DNA from: Bacillota bacterium
GTDB taxonomy: Bacteria > Bacillota > Dethiobacteria > DTU022 > JAAZDU01
Direction: 5' to 3'
DNA length: 6,252 bases
NCBI GenBank assembly: GCA_012512665.1
Contig: JAAZDU010000212.1
Coordinates: forward strand, 1-6,252
Shown: one piece after another, positions 1 through 4,442 of the stretch
How positions within the stretch are numbered: the first letter of the stretch is position 1
Layout: the number at the start of each line of letters is the position of its first letter
Program-made: the position numbers and the translations under genes
The notes under the pieces: model-generated
Database searches by the model: none
Told to the model about the DNA's origin: nothing
The model's input: the letters and a program-made list of their open reading frames with translations, nothing else

Positions 1-1
1 C

Positions 2-58
2 CTGTTTATATTTTCCTTCCTGCTCTACCTATTTGATAAAAGCCAGCTAAATTATTAA
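2..58 (+). CDS. C-terminal end of an unidentified membrane protein (partial)
   Basis: An open frame enters from the left edge and stops at TAA 56-58. It encodes 18 residues: a strongly hydrophobic run (LFIFSFLLYLF) followed by a short polar tail (DKSQLNY). That pattern fits the last transmembrane segment and cytoplasmic tail of a membrane protein. The piece is too short to name a family. The reading is supported only by hydrophobicity and by the AT-rich, non-coding character of what follows. It is on the same strand as the antiporter operon but about 235 bases away, so it is probably a separate transcription unit. The other two forward frames are less convincing; the first hits TGA at 34-36. 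Confidence 0.4.
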   Translation: MFIFSFLLYLFDKSQLNY

Positions 59-262
59 TAAACAATTTTTTTTGCTTTTAAAGAAGGAAATTTTTCACAA
101 GGGCAGAAATTAATATAAAGGAGTCAATATAATATAAAATGCAAATATGTTAAAAAATAAAGTCATATAGGAAAATAGAGATTAGGGGTTTAAAAACATA
201 GTTATAAAGTTAAATATGGTGGACCGTGCGCGTTATTTGCATAGTACCTCTTAATAGACGTT

Positions 263-268
263 TATAAT
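263..268 (+). promoter_or_regulatory. Probable -10 box of the antiporter operon promoter
   Basis: TATAAT at 263-268 is a perfect match to the housekeeping sigma factor -10 consensus. It lies about 25 bases before the likely mrpB start, leaving a short leader. The -35 region is poor: TTGCAT at 237-242 is the nearest candidate, but its 20-base spacing is too long, and no TG extension precedes the -10. The promoter may be weak or activator-dependent. This is inference from position and the -10 match only. Confidence 0.4.
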
Positions 269-280
269 ACAGTAATAATT

Positions 281-287
281 AAGGTGG
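281..287 (+). promoter_or_regulatory. Shine-Dalgarno site that decides the mrpB start
   Basis: AAGGTGG ends immediately before the ATG at 288, so that ATG is too close to be used well. The second in-frame ATG at 294 sits six bases downstream, which is normal spacing. This favours the start at 294. Confidence 0.65.
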
Positions 288-293
288 ATGGTC

Positions 294-707
294 ATGAATG
301 ACTTTGTTATGCGTGTGGTTTTTCGTTATGTCCTGCTTTTTATTCAGATCTATGCTTTTTACGTCATGTTACATGGGCATCTATCTCCGGGAGGAGGGTT
401 TGCAGGGGGTATAATTTTGGGACTAAGCATGGTCCTTTATATATTAATTTATGGTTCCAGGTTGGGCAATAAAAGGCTCCCGCTGCACTTGCCTATTATC
501 TTGATAGGCATAGGTGGCGCTAGTGAGGGGCTTAAGTTTTTTTTGCCTTCCAAGGGAGTACATGCTGCTCCTGGCCAACTTTTTAGCGTCGGCTTAATTA
601 CTGTTATGAGCCTGGCAATTGGCCTTTTGGTAGGCAGCTCCCTTATTACCATGTTTTATCTTCTCTTAGAAGAAAAAAAAGGTGGAGAAGAGGATGGGAA
701 AGCTTGA
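294..707 (+). CDS. mrpB: Mrp antiporter subunit B (MnhB family)
   Basis: This is a 137-residue membrane protein of the MnhB/MrpB family (PF04039), part of the Mrp cation/proton antiporter in the cytoplasmic membrane. The family signature is seen at residues 27-39, HGHLSPGGGFAGG, directly after the first hydrophobic segment. Further hydrophobic segments occur near residues 41-53, 66-75 and 95-125, and the protein ends in a charged tail (EEKKGGEEDGKA). Its length is close to B. subtilis MrpB (about 143). MrpB has no known catalytic site and is needed for assembly and activity of the complex. The start at 294 is chosen over ATG 288 because AAGGTGG at 281-287 then has a six-base spacer. It is the first gene of the visible operon and its end overlaps mrpC by 14 bases, which suggests translational coupling. 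Confidence 0.93.
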   Translation: MNDFVMRVVFRYVLLFIQIYAFYVMLHGHLSPGGGFAGGIILGLSMVLYILIYGSRLGNKRLPLHLPIILIGIGGASEGLKFFLPSKGVHAAPGQLFSVGLITVMSLAIGLLVGSSLITMFYLLLEEKKGGEEDGKA

Positions 708-1062
708 CATTATTCGTTTGTTAAATAATTTTCCTTTTTTAATTGCTATTATTTTATTCAGCTTGGGATGTTTGATCGTATTAACACAGCGCAATCTTAT
801 AAAAAAAGTAATCGGCATTAATGTTATGGAGACTTCAATTTTTCTTTTTTTCATTGCCGCAGGCAATATCAAAGGTGCTGTGCCCCCTATTTACAACCCA
901 GCTCAGGGAGATGTTCTTTATGTAAACCCCATTCCACAAGCCCTTATATTGACGGGAATTGTCGTGGGTTTTAGTGTTACAGCCTTTGCTCTTTCCATTA
1001 TAGTCAGCCTTTACCGCTTTTACGGAACGGTGCATGTAACGGAGCTTATGAAAATGAGGTGA
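694..1062 (+). CDS. mrpC: Mrp antiporter subunit C (NuoK-like)
   Basis: This is a 122-residue protein with three hydrophobic segments, near residues 15-31, 41-57 and 80-110. It belongs to the MnhC/NuoK family (PF00420). Visible family features are the NLIKKVIGINVMETSIF stretch at 34-50, whose Glu46 matches the conserved membrane glutamate of MrpC/NuoK proteins, and the loop NPIPQALILTGIVV at 78-91. It is slightly longer than B. subtilis MrpC (about 113). In the complex it sits beside the D subunit and is thought to help form the ion path. A GTG at 682 would also open the frame, but it lies inside the purine-rich Shine-Dalgarno AAAGGTGGAG. ATG 694 has correct spacing and is preferred. The stop TGA (1060-1062) overlaps the GTG of the next gene as GTGA. 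Confidence 0.93.
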   Translation: MGKLDIIRLLNNFPFLIAIILFSLGCLIVLTQRNLIKKVIGINVMETSIFLFFIAAGNIKGAVPPIYNPAQGDVLYVNPIPQALILTGIVVGFSVTAFALSIIVSLYRFYGTVHVTELMKMR

Positions 1063-2552
1063 GGGTGTTGTTGCACAGGCTGCCTGTGATGATGATCATT
1101 TCTACTTTAATTATTGCTTTTTTAACACCTATTTTTGCCCGCTGGGAAAGAGAATTTTGCAGGTACCTGGCAGTAGCTGTGACAGGGATAAACTTTTTAA
1201 TTTCTATTTATTTAGCATTTGAGATCCTACCGGGCTCTCCAATTATTATTTACATGGGAGGTTGGCAATCTCCCTGGGGAATAGAGCTAAAAGTTGACAC
1301 CATGGCCAGTATAATGCTCCTTCTTATAACAGGTATTTGCTTTCTTGTAGCTTTATACAGTTTGGGAATTTTGGAAATGGAGATTCCCAGGGAAAAAACA
1401 GGTTGGTACTATACGGCTTATCTCCTTCTTACGGCTGGCATGGTAGGAATGGTATCTACCAATGATATTTTTAATTTGTATGTTATGGTGGAGATAGTAA
1501 GCATTTGTGCTTGTGCATTGGTGGTAGTCAAGGGAAGCAAAGAAGCCACAGAAGCTACGCTTAAATATTTACTGTTGGCTGCCATAGGTTCCGGTTTTAT
1601 CCTTTTTGCTATTGGTTTTTTATATATGCTTACTGGTAACCTCAACATTAATTATATTGCAGGCGAGCTGGCGATGATAAAGGATATATACCCTTTTGTG
1701 CTTTGGGCCTCACTGGGTTTTTTTGTCGTAGGCTTTGGTTTAAAATCAGCCCTTTTCCCTTTGCATTTTTGGCTGCCCGATGCACATTCATCGGCACCTT
1801 TTCCTTCCAGCGTGCTGCTTTCCAGCCTGGTAGTAAAAGTATATATTATTGCTTTGCTTAAAATTTTTTATTTTGTTTTCGGGCCAAAGATATTTGGACA
1901 AAGTACAATGCCAACCTTACTCCTTGTGCTGGCATCCATGGCTATGATTATTGGCTCGCTGTTTGCCTTTACGCAATTGGATTTGAAGAGGAGGCTAGCC
2001 TATTCTACCGTTTCTCAAATTGGTTATATTTTTTTGGGGTTGGGGCTTGGTACGATCTGGGGGCTGGCAGCTGCATTGCTGCATATAATTGTTCATGCTT
2101 TTATGAAGGCCTGCCTTTTTATGACTGCTGGCAATATTTATTATCAAACTGGCAAAAAAAATGTAAGGTGTTTTTCAGGGCTAGGTTTTACCATGCCAGT
2201 AACCATGATTGCTTTTACTGTTGCAATTTTTTCTATGGTAGGTATTCCTTTTTTTGGAGGGTTTGCCACCAAGTACGGCCTAGCTTTAGGGAGCTTTGAG
2301 AGAAACCACTATTTTATTGTGGTGCTTCTCATATTGAGCGGTTTACTAAATGCTGCTTATTTTTTTCCTATAGCCTGGCAAGCTTTTTTTACCGGTGGTG
2401 CAAAAGAAAAAATTGAGCTGGATAACGTTCCTTTAACTATGCTGTTACCTGTTTGTATACTAGCTGTGGGGATTATTTTGTTGGGGATATTTCCCCAGGT
2501 GCCCCTGGCGGCGCTTAAAAAAGTAGCCAGTGGTTTACTTGCTTCTTCGTAG
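1059..2552 (+). CDS. mrpD: Mrp antiporter subunit D, first copy (ion-translocating)
   Basis: This is a protein of up to 497 residues in the proton-conducting antiporter family (PF00361; MrpD/MbhH, related to NuoN/NuoL). It has about 14 membrane segments. The charged residues of the ion path are all visible: Glu145 in the TM5 motif VMVEIVSI, Lys229 in GFGLKSALFPLHFWLPDAH, Lys260, Lys310 in LDLKRRLAYSTVSQIGY, His342, His346 and Lys350 in HIIVHAFMKACLF, and Lys405 in GFATKYG. These support an active translocating subunit. Its length matches MrpD (about 493 in B. subtilis). The start is uncertain. GTG 1059 gives the GTGA overlap with mrpC, but the best-spaced Shine-Dalgarno (GAGGTGA, 1056-1062) would favour TTG 1068, three codons later. 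The HFWLPDAHSSAP loop resembles D subunits of Mbh/Mbs-type complexes more than Bacillus MrpD. That resemblance is from memory, not an alignment. Confidence 0.93.
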   Translation: MRVLLHRLPVMMIISTLIIAFLTPIFARWEREFCRYLAVAVTGINFLISIYLAFEILPGSPIIIYMGGWQSPWGIELKVDTMASIMLLLITGICFLVALYSLGILEMEIPREKTGWYYTAYLLLTAGMVGMVSTNDIFNLYVMVEIVSICACALVVVKGSKEATEATLKYLLLAAIGSGFILFAIGFLYMLTGNLNINYIAGELAMIKDIYPFVLWASLGFFVVGFGLKSALFPLHFWLPDAHSSAPFPSSVLLSSLVVKVYIIALLKIFYFVFGPKIFGQSTMPTLLLVLASMAMIIGSLFAFTQLDLKRRLAYSTVSQIGYIFLGLGLGTIWGLAAALLHIIVHAFMKACLFMTAGNIYYQTGKKNVRCFSGLGFTMPVTMIAFTVAIFSMVGIPFFGGFATKYGLALGSFERNHYFIVVLLILSGLLNAAYFFPIAWQAFFTGGAKEKIELDNVPLTMLLPVCILAVGIILLGIFPQVPLAALKKVASGLLASS

Positions 2553-2579
2553 CACATCTTTAAAAGAAGGTGAAGATTG

Positions 2580-3086
2580 GTGTTGAAGGGTGTTAAAAGG
2601 GATTTTAAAGGTTTTTTGTTCCTTTCTTCCTTACTGCTTGTTTTTTGGCTACTTATCTCTGCCAGCATTGACTGGCAGCATGTCGTGGTAGGGTTAGTGC
2701 TGGGGTTGTTTGTGACAGCTTTCTGGGGAGATATTGTTTTTACCCGGCAACGGAGCACTGGTTTTACATTGAAACAGTTTTTATCTTTTGTTTTTTACAT
2801 GTGCTGTTTGCTGTGCGAAATTGTTAAAGCCAATCTTCACGTAGCCTATTTAGTTTTGCACCCCAGGCTTCCCATTAGCCCCGGTTTTATCATTTATAGG
2901 CTTGGCCTTTCACGGGAGCTTCCCAAAGCACTTTTTCTTAACTCCATTACTTTAACGCCTGGCACCATAACCGTTCAGTGTGAAGATGACAAGCTGGTTG
3001 TGCATTGTTTTACCCGGGAGAATGCTGAAGAGGTACAGGAATGGTACCTTTACAGGCAGATGAAAAAGATAGAAGATGGTGAGTAA
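2580..3086 (+). CDS. mrpE: Mrp antiporter subunit E (MnhE family)
   Basis: This is a 168-residue protein of the MnhE family (PF01899). The N-terminal half is membrane-bound, with hydrophobic segments near residues 11-50 and 66-92. The C-terminal half is a soluble, probably cytoplasmic, domain. The family hallmark NSITLTPGTITV is at about 121-132, where the membrane part gives way to the soluble part. Length is close to B. subtilis MrpE (about 158). The frame can open at TTG 2577, but AGGTGA (2568-2573) is only three bases from it and six bases from GTG 2580, so GTG 2580 is chosen. It follows mrpD after a 27-base gap and overlaps mrpF by 11 bases. MrpE is an assembly and activity subunit, not a catalytic one. 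Confidence 0.92.
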   Translation: MLKGVKRDFKGFLFLSSLLLVFWLLISASIDWQHVVVGLVLGLFVTAFWGDIVFTRQRSTGFTLKQFLSFVFYMCCLLCEIVKANLHVAYLVLHPRLPISPGFIIYRLGLSRELPKALFLNSITLTPGTITVQCEDDKLVVHCFTRENAEEVQEWYLYRQMKKIEDGE

Positions 3087-3351
3087 ATTGCTTGGCACAG
3101 TTCTAGTGCTTGTTCGTTATGGCTTGGCTTTACTAGCAGTGCTGGGTATGGTGAGAGCTTTTTTAGGACCAACTGCAGCCGATCGGGTTGTAGCCATAAA
3201 TTATGTGGTTACCCTGGTAATATTACTAATTTTGCTCAGTTCTTCGCGGGAGGATTTATCCCTTTACCTAGATGTAGTTCTAGTTTTTGTTCTCGGGGCT
3301 TTTATTGCTACCCTGGGTATTTTAAAGCTTTTAGAGGAAGGGAAATTATAG
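3076..3351 (+). CDS. mrpF: Mrp antiporter subunit F (MrpF/PhaF family)
   Basis: This is a 91-residue protein with three membrane segments (about residues 8-26, 38-55 and 64-85) of the MrpF/PhaF family (PF04066). The conserved loop after the first segment, RAFLGPTAADRVVAIN (27-42), is present. So is the acidic residue Asp66 at the start of the third segment, a conserved charged position in this family. Length matches B. subtilis MrpF (about 94). The ATG at 3076 lies within the last codons of mrpE, and only a weak purine stretch precedes it, so translation probably depends on coupling to mrpE. It ends one base before the mrpG start. Confidence 0.93.
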   Translation: MVSKLLGTVLVLVRYGLALLAVLGMVRAFLGPTAADRVVAINYVVTLVILLILLSSSREDLSLYLDVVLVFVLGAFIATLGILKLLEEGKL

Positions 3352-3352
3352 G

Positions 3353-3715
3353 ATGGTTGGTATGGTGTTTGAGATAATAGTATCATTTTGTTTGCTGGGA
3401 GGTTTCTTTTTCCTTCTGGTAGTAGCCATAGGCTTGCTGCGTCTACCAGATGTTTTTACTCGTATGCATGCCCTTGGTAAGTGTGATACCCTGGGGACTG
3501 GTATGGTTCTTTTTGCCTTGTTCTTTTTATCACCGGGCCTCACCGAGAAGATGAAAATAATTTTAATAGTATTTATGACAGCTGTCATAAATCCTGTCAT
3601 GACCCATTTAATAGCCAAGGTAGTATTTAAGCGACAGGTAGGCATCGCTGCAGGGACATGGCTTGTGGACAATTATGGTTCTTCAGATAAAAGTGGGGGC
3701 AAGGATATATGCTAA
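3353..3715 (+). CDS. mrpG: Mrp antiporter subunit G (MnhG family)
   Basis: This is a 120-residue protein of the MnhG/PhaG family (PF03334). It has three membrane segments and a polar C-terminal tail rich in Ser, Lys and Gly. The family signature is clear at residues 27-48: GLLRLPDVFTRMHALGK, then CDTLG, with Arg30, Pro32, Asp33, Arg37, His39 and Lys43. A second conserved spot, INPVMTH, is at 79-85. Length matches B. subtilis MrpG (about 124). GAGGAAGGG at about 3334-3342 serves as a Shine-Dalgarno 11 bases before the ATG. A later in-frame ATG (3362) is possible but worse placed. The end overlaps the next gene by seven bases (ATGCTAA). In most Mrp operons G is the last gene, but here the operon continues. 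Confidence 0.93.
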   Translation: MVGMVFEIIVSFCLLGGFFFLLVVAIGLLRLPDVFTRMHALGKCDTLGTGMVLFALFFLSPGLTEKMKIILIVFMTAVINPVMTHLIAKVVFKRQVGIAAGTWLVDNYGSSDKSGGKDIC

Positions 3716-3951
3716 TTGATCCAGTTTTAATAGTTCTTCTTATAGTATTGTTATTGGCCACATTATCCGTTTTTATATTTCAAGATCTTTTATACATTGT
3801 TATTATTTTTGGTGTTTACAGCGGTATTATGGCCTTAATCTGGCAGCAGCTCAATGCCCCCGATATTGCAATTACTGAGGCTGCTGTTGGTATTGCTTCC
3901 ACTGTTCTCATGGTGGCTGTTGTCAGCCGTGTGGGAAGGAGGCCCCGCTAA
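3709..3951 (+). CDS. mbhD: MbhD/DUF4040 protein, stand-alone piece of MrpA C-terminal region
   Basis: This 80-residue protein has three hydrophobic segments (about residues 5-23, 26-47 and 58-72). It matches the MbhD/DUF4040 domain (PF13244), which in Bacillus-type Mrp is fused into the C-terminal part of MrpA and in archaeal Mbh/Mbs complexes is a separate subunit. The hallmark is NAPDIAITEAAVG at 49-61, including Asp52 and Glu57. In solved Mrp/Mbh structures this region lies in the small-subunit part proposed to carry ions. AAGG at 3701-3704 precedes the ATG. The gene ends VGRRPR with TAA overlapping the next ATG (TAATG at 3949-3953). This 3' end lies inside the direct repeat described separately, so the codons for GRRPR and the stop occur twice. 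Confidence 0.88.
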   Translation: MLIDPVLIVLLIVLLLATLSVFIFQDLLYIVIIFGVYSGIMALIWQQLNAPDIAITEAAVGIASTVLMVAVVSRVGRRPR

Positions 3952-4028
3952 TGCCTTTGAGCATAAAAGCTCTCTGCGCTTCTGCCAATGCAGATGCTGG
4001 AAGGAGGCCCCGCTAATGCCTTTGAGCA
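3934..4028 (+). repeat. 30-bp exact direct repeat duplicating the mbhD-mbhE junction
   Basis: Bases 3934-3963 are repeated exactly at 3999-4028, a period of 65 bp. The match continues to 3969/4034 with one mismatch. The unit contains the Shine-Dalgarno GGAAGGAGG, the last codons of mbhD, the TAATG stop/start overlap, and the first four codons of mbhE (MPLS). The 35-base spacer shows no clear similarity to either neighbouring gene. Within it, TCTGC-CAAT-GCAGA (3981-3994) could form a small hairpin. Because 65 equals 66 minus the one overlapping base, the duplication keeps stop/start coupling intact. It creates a new mini-ORF rather than breaking either gene. Confidence 0.95.
3951..4016 (+). 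CDS. 21-codon mini-ORF between mbhD and mbhE, created by the duplication
   Basis: ATG 3951 opens a 21-residue frame that ends at TAA 4014-4016. It begins MPLSIK, nearly like mbhE (MPLSRK), and ends GRRPR, exactly like mbhD, with a middle (ALCASANADA) resembling neither. Its start is preceded at eight-base spacing by GGAAGGAGG (3934-3942), among the strongest Shine-Dalgarno sequences in the window. It is coupled by TAATG both to mbhD upstream and to mbhE downstream. Initiation at this ATG is therefore very likely. Whether the peptide has any role is unknown; it has no membrane segment. It may simply be a translational relay left by a tandem duplication, or the duplication could be an assembly error. 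Confidence 0.4.
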   Translation: MPLSIKALCASANADAGRRPR

Positions 4029-4318
4029 GAAAAGTTTTTTATCTAGTTGTTATCGTCTTGGTTTTAGCTGTTAATTATCTACTCCTCATGGTAGTTATGG
4101 AGATGCCCATTTATGGTCAGGCTGATAACCCTGCCCACAATTATGTTATGGAGCGTTACGTGGAGAAAGGGGTGGAGGAGTGCGGCGGTTATAATTTTGT
4201 CAGTAATATTCTGCTTGATTACCGAGGATTTGACACTTTTTTAGAAACGACAGTTATATTTTGTGCGGTAGTAGCTGTTACTATGACTCTCGCTGCTGTC
4301 CCTACAGAAAGCAGTTAA
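4016..4318 (+). CDS. mbhE: MbhE-type protein, stand-alone C-terminal piece of MrpA
   Basis: This is a 100-residue protein of the MbhE family (PF20501), equivalent to the last part of Bacillus MrpA. A first membrane segment spans about residues 7-28 and a second about 78-94. Between them is the family signature, starting with GVEECGGYNFV (51-61), followed by ILLDYRGFDT (65-74) and Glu77. In relatives this reads roughly NxVxxIL-D-RG-DTxGE; here the Gly before Glu is Leu. The start at ATG 4016 has GGAAGGAGG (3999-4007) at ideal spacing and overlaps the mini-ORF stop as TAATG. The frame stays open upstream to 3854, but that part is mbhD in another frame. The end is altered: a duplicated 3' segment gives the present terminus AAVPTESS, while the second copy downstream encodes AALGKGRNAS. 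Confidence 0.87.
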   Translation: MPLSRKVFYLVVIVLVLAVNYLLLMVVMEMPIYGQADNPAHNYVMERYVEKGVEECGGYNFVSNILLDYRGFDTFLETTVIFCAVVAVTMTLAAVPTESS

Positions 4319-4364
4319 AACAGCTTCTCCCGCGGTAGTAGCTGTTACTATGACTCTCGCTGCT
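4265..4364 (+). repeat. 33-bp exact direct repeat duplicating the 3' end of mbhE
   Basis: Bases 4265-4297 recur exactly at 4332-4364, a period of 67 bp with a 34-base spacer. The first copy encodes the last membrane residues of the MbhE-type protein (AVVAVTMTLAA) in frame. The second copy lies after that gene's stop. Since 67 is not a multiple of three, the second copy is out of frame with the gene. The spacer contains the present stop codon. A weak 7-base inverted repeat (AACAGCT 4319-4325 and AGCTGTT 4340-4346) spans the second junction. Confidence 0.95.
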
Positions 4365-4391
4365 CTGGGGAAGGGGCGTAATGCCAGTTAA
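4332..4391 (+). pseudogene. Orphaned second 3' end of mbhE
   Basis: Read from 4332, this segment encodes AVVAVTMTLAALGKGRNAS and stops at TAA 4389-4391. It looks like a complete alternative C-terminus for the MbhE-type gene. It has no start codon or Shine-Dalgarno of its own and is one base out of register with the gene upstream, so it is probably untranslated. Deleting one 67-bp period would join it cleanly to the gene. It is likely either the ancestral C-terminus or the product of an imperfect tandem duplication. Confidence 0.55.
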
Positions 4392-4430
4392 TTTCCCTCT
4401 GTTAGAACTGACCTGGGTTAATATAAAATT

Positions 4431-4439
4431 GAGGTGGAG
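4431..4439 (+). promoter_or_regulatory. Shine-Dalgarno site that decides the start of the second D-like gene
   Basis: GAGGTGGAG lies just before ATG 4443. The GTG that could open the frame at 4434 is inside this site and cannot be served by it. ATG 4443 is therefore the better start, three codons shorter. Confidence 0.75.
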
Positions 4440-4442
4440 AAA

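Larger units (their letters stand above)
59..293. other. AT-rich intergenic region upstream of the antiporter operon
   Basis: No convincing gene is seen here on either strand. The stretch is visibly richer in A+T than the coding DNA on its right, and it includes a run of eight T at 66-73. A small GC-richer patch lies around 218-233. Only A/T-type weak inverted repeats are visible, with no clear terminator hairpin. The right end carries the likely operon promoter and the mrpB Shine-Dalgarno. Confidence 0.6.

Noticed and set aside
48..73. Possible terminator: AAATT/AATTT inverted repeat followed by eight T
   Set aside because: The stem is five A/T pairs only and overlaps the T run, which is too weak to support an intrinsic terminator.
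128..133. Second TATAAT box far upstream of mrpB
   Set aside because: It sits in very AT-rich DNA where such hexamers arise by chance. No -35 at suitable spacing was found, and it would give a leader of about 155 bases without visible structure.
216..254. 12-codon possible leader peptide (ATG 216 to TAA 252-254)
   Set aside because: No Shine-Dalgarno precedes it, it lies upstream of the likely promoter -10, and it shows no attenuator-like structure.
3854..4015. Upstream extension of the MbhE-type frame (54 extra residues from ATG 3854)
   Set aside because: This part is the mbhD gene and mini-ORF read in another frame, has no suitable ribosome site, and does not resemble MbhE. The strong site at 3999-4007 points to ATG 4016.
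4305..4332. +1 frameshift at the mbhE stop to read into the second copy
   Set aside because: The AGT-TAA-A context lacks a stimulating element, and the fused product would merely repeat AVVAVTMTLAA after a polar linker, which is not expected for this membrane subunit.
3934..4364. Two repeat-spacer-repeat units of CRISPR-like size (30/35/30 and 33/34/33)
   Set aside because: The two repeats have different sequences, each occurs only twice, and both lie in coding sequence of recognisable antiporter genes. No array or cas gene is present.
4399..4427. Possible internal promoter with TATAAA at 4422-4427
   Set aside because: There is no acceptable -35 at the right distance, and the transcript would start in the ribosome site of the next gene.
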